Origin: Strongyloides papillosus
Taxonomy: Eukaryota; Nematoda; Chromadorea; Rhabditida; Strongyloididae
NCBI GenBank assembly: GCA_005656395.1
Contig: SRSI01000044.1
Span: forward strand, 1,178,001-1,242,000
Direction of reading: 5' to 3'
DNA length: 64,000 nucleotides
Under the pieces are notes generated by a model. It did not search any database, was not told where the DNA came from, and saw only the letters and a list, made by a program, of their open reading frames with translations. Made by a program: the position numbers and the translations under genes. This document shows, piece by piece, positions 24,809 to 37,464 of the stretch. The first letter of the stretch is position 1. Each line of letters starts with the position of its first letter.

Positions 24809-25807
24809 CATTCCGGCTCACTCGCTCATTAACTCGCTTGAGCAGCCGCTCAAAGGCAAAATTTCGTTCACCGCGAGCAAGAGCGAGCGAAGGAAAAAAG
24901 TTGTTCACTTGCTTAATAAAAAATATTTTTTATTATCTCTGTTTTTCTAGTTCTCCCTTTGTTTAAAGCTATTTTTACTTTTAGATACAATGAAAACCAA
25001 AAAATATTCGTCTCTTAGACACTAATACCGAAAATCTTCTTACATAAAAAACTGCTAGTCCAAAAAAGCAAAATTGTAGGTAAATTTTCTTTATTCTATA
25101 GAATTATTATAGTTAAAATTATTTTTGGTACTTTTCGGTTTTAGCATCTCAAATAAAGCACATAAAATTGAACTATTATCACATGAATTATAGAATATAA
25201 GTCAATCAAATAAATTTTTACCGGTAAATTTTTAGTAAAAAAAATTTTTCCATCGAAAATTACTAATGATAAAATCTCTGAGAAAGTAAGAAATCTTTGA
25301 GACAGAGAATGATAGGAGTTCTTCAACTTTAATAGAATTACTAGAATAAGGGTAAATGATGATACTTTTATCATTTCTTATATACGGAGAGGGTATTCAA
25401 AAGTATGTGATCTTTAAATAGAATTAAAATTTTCACGACAAAAAAGTTTAAAATTTAATTTTTTTTAATTTAAAAATTATTTTTTAGTAATTTTTTTAGT
25501 AATAAATGTTTTAAAATATCTTTATTTTTATAACTTATAATTAATCAAAAATCATTATTAATAGCCATTTAAAAGCTTATCTTTTTAGGAGAGATAAGAC
25601 CGAAAAATACCTTATTTTTTTATTATTAAATTATAATATCATTGTTTCTTTTAAATAGTTGCATAAAAAACATGAAAAATAGCTATAAATTCATTTTTTT
25701 ACGGTTTATTATAAATTAAAAAATATTGAGCGAGCGAAGTGAACACCAAAATATATTTCATTCGTTTCAATGAGCGAGTGAGCGAAAAAAATTAATGAGT
25801 CGGAATG
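24809..25807. mobile_element. Inverted-repeat (MITE-like) element with GAGCGAG arrays
   Basis: Ends read CATTCCGGCTCACTCGCTCA (left) and, on the other strand, CATTCCGACTCATTAATT followed by CGCTCACTCGCTCATT. Both ends therefore carry the same 7-bp terminus CATTCCG plus repeated subterminal CTCGCTC/GAGCGAG words: left at about 24814-24895, right at about 25728-25795. The interior is A+T-rich without a transposase. Subterminal repeat arrays of this kind occur in hAT-like and related DNA transposons as transposase-binding sites, but no 8-bp target duplication could be identified. The superfamily therefore stays open. Confidence 0.55.
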
Positions 25808-25983
25808 TGTAACTAAAGATGCGAGATCAATTTATTTCTATATCTTTTTTATCCAAATAAAATTTGATTTAATATGTAAGAAATGCTGAAGTTTTATCAT
25901 TCTTAAAAAAAATGTCAAAATAAAAAATTTGAAGTATTAAACAATAAAAATAAAGTTAAAGATTATTTAAAAAACCAAGGATA

Positions 25984-26724
25984 TTATGGTTTATTTTTGA
26001 AGTACATCTTTTTTTGTCTTAAATATTTATTCAATTTTTTCATCAAATATTCTAATTTTTTTGTTTGACGACGACGTTTTTTCCTCAATTTCTCACAAAT
26101 TGAAGCTTTATAGCAATCACCTCTAATATTAACAAACCCTGGTCTACAAATACACCGCGGTTCTCCACAAGAAACAGATTTTAATGACTTTTTCAATGTA
26201 ACACATGTTTTTTCATAACGATCTGGACACAAAGAATAAATCTTTTTACCATAACATCTATGAAGCGAAATTGCACTACATTCATGTCTCGGAACACAAT
26301 TTCCAAGAATATTGTATGCATATGGTTCTTTGCATTTACAAACATTTTGTAATTTTTGACTAGCACAATATTTTGGTCTTTCGCCGTCATAACACATTGG
26401 TGGACAAGCCGAAGCATTTACAGAAAAAACAGTATTTTCTGGACAATCTTCTATAAGTGCAGGTGGTTTCATACCCTTTTTACATTGTGATTTTCTAACA
26501 CAAACACCATGTTTATTCAGGACGTAATTTTTGCGACATTGGCAAACGTCTAGAACACACATTCTTTTACATGGCCTTGGTTTTTCAAAACATTTCTCAG
26601 GGCATGGTGTGCCACATTCTTTTAAGACCATGTTCTTTGGGCAAATATTTTTTAGCAGTGTAGAATCACTGCGTTTAAAAAAAATAACGCATATGAATGT
26701 ATAAAGTAAGTTATAAATAATCAT
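25984..26724 (-). CDS. Secreted protein with three TIL (trypsin-inhibitor-like) domains
   Basis: Single exon, 246 aa. The N-terminus is hydrophobic (about residues 1-16) and suits a signal peptide. Domain 1 (28-81) has the full ten TIL cysteines (28, 37, 41, 45, 52, 56, 61, 63, 75, 81). Domain 2 (94-149) has eight. Domain 3 (157-210) has about eight in a looser arrangement, with the typical CxC at 191/193. TIL domains act as serine protease inhibitors in the secretory pathway or body fluids and are abundant in nematodes. The C-terminal 36 residues are strikingly basic (EKLRKKRRRQTKKLEY, then KKLNKYLRQKK) and are not part of the family fold. They could anchor the protein to acidic matrix or be a propeptide. 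The target protease cannot be predicted from the loops with confidence. Confidence 0.88.
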   Translation of the reverse strand: MIIYNLLYTFICVIFFKRSDSTLLKNICPKNMVLKECGTPCPEKCFEKPRPCKRMCVLDVCQCRKNYVLNKHGVCVRKSQCKKGMKPPALIEDCPENTVFSVNASACPPMCYDGERPKYCASQKLQNVCKCKEPYAYNILGNCVPRHECSAISLHRCYGKKIYSLCPDRYEKTCVTLKKSLKSVSCGEPRCICRPGFVNIRGDCYKASICEKLRKKRRRQTKKLEYLMKKLNKYLRQKKMYFKNKP

Positions 26725-27701
26725 GGTTTATAATAAATTTATTAAAGTTAAAAACTTTCTGTTCAAATTAATATTCATTAATCTCGAAATATTTTTTATT
26801 TATACTTTTCGACAACTTTATTTGTCTAGTATATTTTTTACGCCAATTAAAATTAGTTGTCTTGTTTGAATTATAATGAGTGTCAATACACTTGTATTTT
26901 TATTATTTTACAAGTACTATGTTAAAAAAATACTAATATATTTATTTTTCTATCAAAATTCAATTGAGATATTTTTGATAAAATTTTTAACTATCCAAAA
27001 AATTCGCTGAATCTATGTTTACTAAAAGTATATTCACAACTTTAACAGATTAAAAAAACACTGTTATCCAAAATAATATTTATGAATGAACTTTTTTCCA
27101 TCATTTATTAAAGTTAAGGTGTGGACAATAATTTTGCAAATATTGTCTTCAACTATTTTTTTTTTGAAAGATAAAAATATTTTTTTATTGTTACTAATTT
27201 ATTGATTTGACAAACAACAATAACTAATCAATTTTTACCATTTTTTACAAGAATTTTAAAAGCTTATTGAAAAAATAACCATGTTTTCTTTTTCCATTTC
27301 ATAAAAATCACAACATTTCTATTCATGGTGTTTATATGTCTTATGTCATTTGAAGAAACTTAAATATAATACATACTCAATAAATATGAAAATTTGTTTA
27401 AATAACTTTTATCACCATACATTTAAAAGACGATGCATTAGAATTTCAAAGAGAAAATATAAATCAAGACACTTTGGAGTATTGTTTTAAAAAATCCAAT
27501 TGAAGTTAATATAATATTTATCATATCATAATATTTTAAAAGTTCCTTTTTTTAAAAAATTACTGAACATATTACAATACTCCATATATTTCAATAATTT
27601 GATGTGCTATTTGTAAATATTTGTAGTAAAAAATCGTATAAAAATTTTATTTAACACAATATTAAGTATGGATAGATTTTTTACAAATTAATACTGTAAT
27701 A
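26725..27701. other. Intergenic between two minus-strand genes
   Basis: Lies between the 3' end of xanthine dehydrogenase and the start of the TIL gene, both on the minus strand. No acceptor-like TTTTTAG directly precedes the TIL ATG, so that gene probably has its own promoter here. No elements were identified. Confidence 0.5.
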
Positions 27702-30700
27702 TTATAAATTTTCTTCATCATTAAGACATTTATTTATAATTCCAGTGATTGAGTCAATGCAATGTCTTCGAATATTCTCACAAGTTGCAGGAGCATCCAT
27801 ACTAAAATAATCATAAAATCCATTATCCTTTCGATATGACTTTATAGCTTCTTTAATAGCAAAGTAAACACTGGAACCTAAAATTAATGGTGGTTCACCG
27901 ACAGCCTAAAAAAGATAGGTCAGTATATTAATCAATCAAACTCGCCTTTGATGAAAATATTCCTTTTTTATTAGAAGAACCTTTCAGTAGCTTTACGTTA
28001 AATTCTCTTGGTATATCACTTGATCCTGGTATTCTATATTTACTGCAATTATTGGATAACCTTACACCATCATTATTAAAAACAACTTCCTCCATTGTAA
28101 AATATCCATATCCTTGGATGAATGCCCCTTCAATTTGTCCAATATCAATTGCTGGATTTATAGAATCGCCAATATCCATAACAACATCACTTCTTAATAT
28201 ACGGTGACTTCCAGTTAAACAATCAAGTTCAACTTCGCTGCATGCTGCACCATATACACAATAACTATATGCATTTGCAATACTTTTTTTAGTAAAATCA
28301 ATGTCCTCCGTTTCAATAATGCTAAATCCTGTAGCACTGAGTGGAATTCTACATTCATAGGCTTCTTTTATCCATTCTTCCCATGATCCACCTTTATTTT
28401 TTTCTTTTATTGGTTCTAAAAGTTTCATAATTTTTTCACAAGCATCCTTCACAGCTGCACCGTTTAAATCAATACCCAAACTGGCAACTGTTGGTGTAGA
28501 ATTAGGAACATTGTCTGTTCTTGTATCACGTATTGTTATTTTGCTTATTGGTACCTCAAGACATCTTGAAACGATTTGAATTATCTTTGTGTGTAATCCT
28601 TGTCCCATCTCCATACCACCATGGCTAACGAGGACTGATCCATCAACATATATATTGATAAGGGAAGCTGCTTGACTAATTGCTTTTAAACCAAAACCAA
28701 CTGGAAACATTGTTGGGACAACATAAATCCCCTTCTTTACAAATGAATTTGATTTGTTATATTTTTTTATACTTTCCAATCTATTGCTATAATCTGACAA
28801 CTCAAGACATTTTCTCCAACAACGCAAAGCATTACATTTCTCTAATTTCATTCCATAATTTGTTTCCTCTCCTTCCCGATAAAAATTATCTTCTCTTAAT
28901 TTATTGACATCAATATTATATACCTCCGCTAAATGTTCAAGTATTATTTCACAACAAAACATTCCTTGTGGTGCACCAAAACCTCTAAATGCTCCATTAC
29001 TTGTAATATTTGTTTTACATAAATAGCCATAAATATCTGTATTATCCCATTTGTATGTCGAAGACAGAGTTAACATAGTTCTAATCATTACTAAAGAACT
29101 ACATTCAAGATAACATCCAGCATTTGTGAAACACCTTATATCCATACTTTTTAATTTTCTATCACTTGAAAGAGCAACTTTGTATATAAATTTAAATGCA
29201 TGCCTATTCCCAGACATTATCATATCGTCACATCTCTCGAGTATCAATTTTACAGGTTTTCTTACTTTTTTTGCACCGATAGCAGCAATAACAGCAATAC
29301 AATATGATGGGGTTTCTTTACCACCAAATCCACCACCTATTCTTTTTACTTTTACTGAAATCATATTTCTAGGAATTTTTAAAACATTAGATACTTCTCT
29401 CTGAACATCAGAAGGCCCTTGAGTAGATGAAATAATCTCTAATTCATCGTCTTCACCTGGAATAACTAAAACTTGATTTGTTTCTAGATACATATGCTCT
29501 TGTAAACCAACAGAAATGTTTCCTTCAACTATTGAATGGTCATCATTATAATCAAAATCGACTATGCTTCCATTTTTAATGTATGAACTGTGGAATGTTA
29601 AATTATCTGATTTATGGAAACTCCTGTTTTTTATTGCATCATCTATTGTTATGATTGGAGTTTTACTGTTTATATTAATTTTAACTCTTGAGGCGGCTTT
29701 TCTTGCAATTTCATGGCTTTCAGCAATAACACTACCAATGACTTGACCATGTGAAAATATTTCATCTTCTGCAAATATTATTTCCTCACCAAATCCCATC
29801 CGTGTATTGGGTGGTAGGTCATTTTTATCAATATAACAAATAACACCTTTTTCATTTAATGCTTCAGTCGGATCAACAAAATTTATTTTTCCACAACTGA
29901 CAGGTGATAAAACAAGAGCCATGTAAAGACAATCTGGAACATCAATATCATCCACGTATTTTGCTTCACCTGTGGTGTGCTTTTTACCACTTACGTGAGG
30001 TATTGTAACACCTACACTATCGTGAATTTTTTGATCGTTTGAAACATCATAATATATTTGTGATGGATTGAAGTTTCTGTATTCATATTGCAGCATTTTC
30101 TTATTATTTCCATTATAATCAGATTTAACTTGCATGATAAATTTGAAAAATAAGGACAATGCTAATGTTAACTTAATATTTTTTACATTTGGTAAACTAT
30201 CAATGGATATCTTTAACTCATTAACTAATGTCTTTGAAATTTTATTTAGATAGTTGTCGTCAAAATATTCATCGATACTTGCAACCATTGTTTTGGAAGC
30301 CATTACTGTTTTAGGACCTATATTACCAAAACAAATGTTAATGCTTGTTATTATAGATTCATTGATATTTACGGAAAATGCTCCATTGACAATCGCATAA
30401 TCATTGTCATTTCTTTTTGATACTTTATAAGTACTAAAATATAAATTTTCTTTTGAAAATGGAATCCAAATTCCTTTAATTATAATTTTATTGTTAACAA
30501 AATGTCCTTTGTATTTTTCAAAAAATTTATCATCGATTTTAATAGTTTTTGTTTGATTTTCAATTAAGACTTCTATCTCACTTCCACTAGCCATCCAAAT
30601 AACATTAAGATCGGAATTCGAATCAATAGCAATATTTCCACCAATTGTAGCCACATTTTTAATATGTTTACTTCCAATTTTATAAATCATCTGTGACAAT

Positions 30701-31750
30701 TCTTTAATTATTTTTGTATCAGTAGATGGTAATTCGCTTATCCATTCTTTCAAAATATCATTTACTTGTGATAATGATAATGTTGAACCAATATAATATG
30801 CTTTCCTCTCCTTATCAATATATGATTTTTTAAATTCGGCTATTTGATTGATACTAATAATGACTGGTGATTGAAGATTTTTAAATCTACTTTTTATAAC
30901 AGCATCACTGCAACCGCATACAATTTTTGGATTGGAATAGTTTCTTAATATATCATATAACTCATTTATTGTTGTTGGTTGAAACCAAAAAGAATTATTA
31001 TTCTTAAACATAAAACTTTTTTTATGATATTCATTTGAAATTAAATAAGGTGGAAAAATTGGTTCTTGGTTTTTATTGTAAGGAGCAGATTGATCGAAAT
31101 TAACAAGTGACCATAATTCTTTTCTTTCATTACATTGTTTATCACTGCTATTTTTACAACATTTTTCACCAAGAGGACAATTTTCATTATTACTGATATT
31201 TTTATAATCACTAGAAAAAGAATAAAATGTTTCTAGGATTGGTCTGTAACCTGTACAACGACAAAGATTACCTTGAATTGCTTCATCTATCTCTTCAATC
31301 ATTGGTTCTGAATTATTTCTTAATAATGTATACATTGCCATTATAAACCCAGGCGTACAAAACCCACATTGACTACCATGTCCTTGATATAAACGTTCCT
31401 GGAGTATATGTAAACGTTCCTTACCAATATTTGTAATACCTTCTATAGTTGTTATAGATTTTCCATGCAATGAACAAAGATAAGTTATACAGGAATTAAT
31501 TGAGTAGTGTCTAATTTTATTAGTTAGTGGATCCTGATCAGAAATCATGACAGTACAACTTCCACATCTTCCTTCATTACAACCAATTTTAGTTCCTGTT
31601 AATTTTACTAAAAAAATATGTAATATTATTTTTTATTAATTTACAATCATTTCTAAGAAAGTCAGTTAGTGTTTTAGTAATGTCAACTTTATTCAATTCG
31701 ATTTTTCTTGAGTTAACAAAAAAAATAAGAGTTTTATTTTTAATATCCAT
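27702..31750 (-). CDS. xdh-1: Xanthine dehydrogenase (molybdo-flavoenzyme)
   Basis: Three exons, 31645-31750, 27946-31607 and 27702-27905, giving 1323 aa, close to the family's about 1330. It oxidises hypoxanthine to xanthine to urate in purine breakdown. 2Fe-2S domains: C45, C50, C53, C75 and C116, C119, C151, C153. FAD domain: TIGGNI near 356-361. Molybdopterin domain: FRGFGAPQG and GQGLHTK. Active-site residues match bovine XDH nearly one for one: Q765, E800 (GGKE; valine in aldehyde oxidases), R878 and E1260 (VGEPP). E800 and R878 favour XDH over aldehyde oxidase. Intron 1 (37 bp) is GT-AG. Intron 2 (27906-27945) must use a GC donor (AAG|GCGAGT) to keep frame. All key residues are present, so the enzyme is probably active. 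Confidence 0.95.
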
Positions 31751-34700
31751 TATCCAAAAATCTAATGTTTATGTATAGAAAAATAATTAAAAAATGTGTA
31801 TAATATTTTTTTTATTACAGCAGATATTGCTAAATTTATACAAAATGTTGGTTGAAATAAAATAAACACATATATAAATTGATTAAAATAGTTTACTATC
31901 ATTCTTATCAAAAAGCATGTGATAACATTTGATTTGTAGGTGTAATTCTTATCTAATAAAATGTTGTAGCAAATCAAATTTAACCAATAGCTTTTTATCT
32001 TTTTGGTAAATAAAAAATTAATATTTTTACAATCTTATAATTTATAACTTTGTTTTTGCTAAAATAAATAAAATTAAATTGAAAAATACTATCTGGATTG
32101 ATGATTATATATATTATTATTTTTGTGTTCATTGTTTTTTGCTTTTTGTGCTCATAAACTTTTTTAAGATAGGAAAATTAGTTAATTTTTTGTACTACCT
32201 ACTGTAAAAAGAAGTCATCCTTTTAATGAAAATATAATATAACAATTTTTTCTACCATTTTCTTATTGAAACTCTTGATTATTAACAATTAAAGTTATTA
32301 TTTTATGTTTATCAACACCTACTATGAAATATTTAGTTGGTAATAATAACGATAACTTATTATGTTGACAAAAAAGTGTATGTATTAAAAAGTAAAAGGC
32401 AAAATTAAATAACTGTACAATAAATTATAATATAATTTTACGTTATACTTTGTTTAATATAATTTTGTTATACTGATAGAATCCAGTTATTTACAAAATA
32501 ATATTGTTTCTTTGGGTTATATTATTTTAGTAAACGTATGAGTGATTGTAGTTAAAATATTTTATACTTTCAATAATAATAATTATGTATTTTTCAATTA
32601 AGATCAGTGATTTATGGAATTCTTGTCTTAATATAAAAATTATTTTCCCTACCGAATACCTTTTTATATCGTCATTTACATGTTCATTCTATTTAAAGTC
32701 TTTTCAAAAGTTGTTTTAAAAAATTTGTTAGCTTTAGTCTTTCATAAGAACTTCACACTTTTAGGCTAAAATTTATTTTTTAAAAAATATCCTTTATATT
32801 TGAATCTATATTTTTTTCTATACAAGTTCCTGTTCCATTTTTGATCTTTAACTTATTCTAAAAAGGGTACTTGTAAATAATATAAATATTGAGAAATTTT
32901 TTGACTGGGTTTTTATTGTTATAAATTTATGGCAAAAAAATGAATAATAGTTGTGTTTCCGATAGTTTTCATAAATATTGCTTGTTTTTATCTGTATAAT
33001 TCAAGTCTTTTTATGTTTTTCCTTAATAAATACCATAAAAATGAAATTATTATGTATCGGAATGATAATATATACATGAAAGGAAACTAAAGATAATGGT
33101 ATTATTAAGTATAATATGTATAAATAAGGTAAATGAACCTATATATACTGTTTTTTTGATTCTTAGAATTACAATAAACATTGATAAAAAAATCAGAAAA
33201 CATAAATATGTAGAAGCAATTAAAATATTCAGTAACAAAATTTGTGACCTATTCTCTTTATATAACATTATGTTTTGAAATTTGTTATTTAATATCTGTT
33301 GTATCGAGAACATGTTTTTATATAATATGCCTAATTATAAGATATTAGCTATAAAGAATTAATAATTAAAGTAAATAAAATAACTAGAAAATAATTAAGA
33401 AAAATAATATTACTCTGTGAAATTTACATTATTTCAATATTGAATTCATATTGAGATTTGTTAAAATAAAGAAATATATAAAATTACATAAAATTTTTAA
33501 ATTCCAAGTTTTTATAAAATAATTTTTCAATCATATTATGTAATTTACAAAAATAGTATTATCGAAAGTGAAAACAATGAACTAAGAATAAGTAAAACTA
33601 TTAATATAATTAAACGTTAACATCAAATTAGGCATTAAAAAGATATATTTTTACTAAATACAACAATTTATAAACATTTGAAATATATATACAGTTGACA
33701 TGTTTTATGCAAAAATAATTTTTTCTCAAATGAATGAAAAACTAAATATTCTTAGAAATCACTTGTAATGATAATATTTTAAACATCTTTATATCTTATG
33801 TATTGTAACTTATTTCAATAACTTGTGATTTTTGTGTTAATAAAATTAAAAGGTAAAAATATAAAACGTTCTATGATTAGCATAAAAAATAAAAGTAGTA
33901 AAATGAAACATTTATTTTAATTTTCTAATAATTTTCTAATCATATATATTTTATTAGTTATTTTACAATCTTTTAATAAATAATAACACGTATTCTTCAA
34001 TGTAACAAATTATAAAATAATTTTATACTACAAATAGAATAACGAGCTTATTAAGTCAGGTAGCTTAAATATCCTAGTAATTTGTAAATGTTATAAGACT
34101 AAAAAGCAATGGAAACATAACCTATCATAAAAGAATTAGCATAAAAATATAACATAATTAATATTTTTCTTAAAGGGGATTTGTCATAACATTAACCTAA
34201 TCTCTATATTAAAAATTAAAAACCTAATTTAAGATATTTTATAAAATAATATTTTATAATAAGTACGTAAAAAAATTAATTATACTGTAAGTAATACTGA
34301 CACTCAAGAAAAATTTAAAAGTTATCTTAATTGATGTTTATATACAAATTATTGTCTTCCTATTTTTTTCTAATGTAAAAAATTTGATAAATGTTATTTT
34401 ATTAAATAACATTATTGTTCAGTAAAAAATTGCATTTTCGACTTCTTACTTGTATTAGTACGAATCTTTTGGTTATAGCTGGTAAATTACAATTTTTATC
34501 AACAACTTTAATTTATAAATTACAAAAATTTAATAAAAAGCATGGATGTTTTTAATTATAAATATTTCTGCACTAAAGTTTGATTGGATTATTACCATAT
34601 TCGAACACAGTAGATTAATCTTATTGCACTAAATAAAAATTTGTATGATCAATCTCCATTTAGATAAAAAAGGCATTCTATCACATAATATTTCACAAAC

Positions 34701-35546
34701 ACAGAAAATTTTTTCTTCATATTTAAAATACAAATAGATTATTAAATTGGTATTAATAAATTGCCTCACTATATTATTCAGATTACTCTTTTTTCCGAAA
34801 GCATACTTATTTCTACACTTAATTCGTTTTTTTATTTCATTTAAAAACTGAAAAAAATAATTTCATAAATAATTTAATTGTAAAAATACTATATACATAC
34901 TGTTTTTTATTATTTTTATTGATTTTAATATTTTCAATAAAGATATGAAATTATAAGCTTAGTTTTTTTAACAAATTGATGAATTAACTAATAAAATTTA
35001 ATGTGTTATAAGGTTTAATTTGTATTTGAATTTTTGGTTATAGTACTTTACCACTTTTTAAAATTTTCCAAACGAATATTTTTAATTTTGTATAGTTGTG
35101 CATGAAAAATTATAAAAATATTTTCCACTAGTATCTTCGTCATTCAATTGTAATGTTCAAATATTCTTTACAACTGTGTTTGTCCCTTTAACGTAAATAT
35201 AATGGTAATGTACTTATTGAAAATTTTACAATTTCTATAAAGTTAAAATGTTATCATTCTATTGCTAAATAAGGAATAAAAAAGCATATTATAACACTAG
35301 TAATTTATTATAATATGAAATGTTTCCATTTTAATAACAAAAGTAAAAGTTTGAATGAAATGCAATTCATTATTTTATAAATAATCTCAAAAAGGATATA
35401 AAGTTGTTTTTACAATGTTTCGTTGGAATTTATATTAAAATAATTTATAAAATATAAATTTTATATTTTATCGTTTATTTGGTATTAAGTTACTTTAAAA
35501 ATTTCAATTTTTTCTTATTGTTCCTCCAGAAAAGATATACCATTTA
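31751..35546. other. Long A+T-rich intergenic region, nothing recognised
   Basis: The likely promoter of xanthine dehydrogenase lies at its left end; a CATTAG acceptor-like site precedes the ATG by 14 bp. A segment at 33050-33313 is open on both strands and hydrophobic on the minus strand. It has no splice or start support and is not called. No RNA gene or repeat was recognised. Confidence 0.45.
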
Positions 35547-36247
35547 TTAACCCTTTCAACCCCGAACTTAAATTGAATGTAACAAAGTAAATTCTTTTGA
35601 AAATATTACATTTTAAAAACGAATATAGTAAAAAACAATGGCGAAACTGAATAAAATATTTAAAATTCTAAGAAAATAAAATCTATTTATCGAAAAACAG
35701 CTTAAAAGTTAACACAATTGCACACATTTAGTCAATAGAAAAAAAGTTGATACTATTGTAGGAATTGAACTTTTTACCTAGATCTACAAAATATCATAAG
35801 GAAGTCTAAAGTATTTTTATTGTTTTTTGTAAACTTTTGCAATCCTCAGCTTTATTATATATATATACCAAAAAGTTTTTTCATTTCAATCGTCTATTGT
35901 AAAATTTATTATTCCTTATAAAAGTGTCTAAGAAAAGAATATCGCAAAAATTAAATACTTATCATTATAAAGCTTGAAAAATTTTTATAATAATGTTTTT
36001 TACTGCTTTTTTGTCTAGATTTATGTATATATATTTAATAAATTTTTTATTCTAAAATTTTTACTAATTTAGTCATTTTACTGCTACTTTAAGTAACTAC
36101 TGTACTTTAATATTGAGTATTACCATATTAAATTAAAAGCAGTGTTATTTCGCCAATTCTTCTCTATCGAATGAGTATAAAATCATTTCATTATCTTTAA
36201 AATTGACAAAGTTATGTTTTTTAAAAGTTTGGGGTTGAAAGGGTTAA
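35547..36247. mobile_element. piggyBac-like MITE (TTAA-flanked), 701 bp
   Basis: Ends read TTAACCCTTTCAACCCCGAA (left) and, on the other strand, TTAACCCTTTCAACCCCAAA (right). That is a 16-bp near-perfect inverted repeat starting CCCTTTCAACCCC, flanked by the TTAA target at 35547-35550 and 36244-36247. TTAA target choice with CCCTTT-type ends is diagnostic of piggyBac-like transposons. The interior shows no transposase frame, so it is non-autonomous. Its ends share CCCTTT with the element at 5477-5846 but differ after that, so two families are present. Confidence 0.78.
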
Positions 36248-36701
36248 ATAAGCAGTAGTTTTATTGCTAAATGTTTCTACTTACACATTCTTTTTATGAA
36301 TTAATAAATTTAACAAAAAGAAAATCAAATAAAAATTTAGGCATATAAATTGGTTGTGTTAACAATAATTAACTTATTATTTATTGTATTTGTAAGAAAA
36401 AACAAATTTATGAATAAATTAAGTTAAATATATTCATGAAAAGTTTTTTAAAATTTGAATATATATTTTTATATTTCGTATTTTATTAGAACAATTTTTC
36501 CAGCGTAATTGTGAGATAAAAACTTATTTTTGATTATTTTAAAATAGTTAATAAAATGCAACGTAGTAAATAATTTTTTTTAAATAATTAAATTTATGAA
36601 GACTTTTTTATTCAACTAAAACAACAATATTACCATGAAATTACTAATTATTGTATGTTTATAACATTTTAATTATTTCAAAATGTCGGCACTTTTTGTT
36701 G
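36248..36701. other. Spacer between MITE and LTR element
   Basis: A+T-rich DNA without visible genes. The last four bases, GTTG (36698-36701), are the left copy of the retroelement target-site duplication. Confidence 0.6.
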
Positions 36702-36921
36702 CGTTATAGTGTAGCGGTTTAAAATTAATAAATAACAATAAGAATAAGAGAAATATTTTATTATAAGAAAAGCAAAAAGATACAATTAATAATATTGTAA
36801 GTTAGTTTTTCATCCTCCCAGTTACCACTGCCTAATATTGCTAATCTTCTCCCTTTTATATCCCACTGGGCGGGTCTGTTTGTCCCATCATTATTTTGTT
36901 AAAAATTCCAATACTATTTCG
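36702..36921 (-). repeat. 3' LTR of the retroelement
   Basis: 220-bp direct repeat ending at the purine tract. On the element strand it begins CGAAATAGTATTGG and ends CACTATAACG. It lacks the usual TG...CA ends, which is unusual, but the border is fixed by the GTTG duplication outside and the purine tract inside. Confidence 0.88.
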
Positions 36922-36941
36922 CCTCCCATCCCCACTTCTTT
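36922..36941 (-). promoter_or_regulatory. Polypurine tract of the LTR element
   Basis: On the element strand the 20 bases before the 3' LTR are purines except for two T's (AAAGAAGTGGGGATGGGAGG), the expected primer site for plus-strand DNA synthesis. This fixes the element's orientation. Confidence 0.7.
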
Positions 36942-37464
36942 GCCTCCGGTGAAGAATTTTCTCATATTCAATATCGCTAGTTCCATCTAATTTTTGATGG
37001 TCCACCAGTACAAAGAAATTGTCATTTTGAGTTCAATGCTACCTTAATTGCATTTTTCTAATGGCCTTTTGGAATCAAATACTATAATGGTCTCTTCCTC
37101 TTCCATAATTATCTTGGCAACAACATCATGTCTTAACAATACATTGGTCAAGACACAATTATTGGAGAAAGATTTTTATTGCATGATACCGATAGTGTAG
37201 TTTAATAAACCATAATACCAAGAGGTGAGTTTTGATGTTCAGGTAAAAAAAACATCTTAAAAGTTTTTATTTTACATCACTCCAACAGTTTTTGTAGCTG
37301 GCCCATAATAATTTTAATTGAGTGAATTAACATTTTATTCGTGTTTTCATGAATAGATATTAATAGTTAAATTGCTCAGAATTATTTTAATTATTAAATC
37401 TCCTACAGCCCACTGTATCTACGAAATATTTTTATCATTTTAAAGTTTTTATTTATCTCTAAAT

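Noticed and set aside
33050..33313. Hydrophobic minus-strand frame that might be a chemoreceptor piece
   Set aside because: The plus strand is equally open, there are no splice sites, and only two hydrophobic stretches are present.
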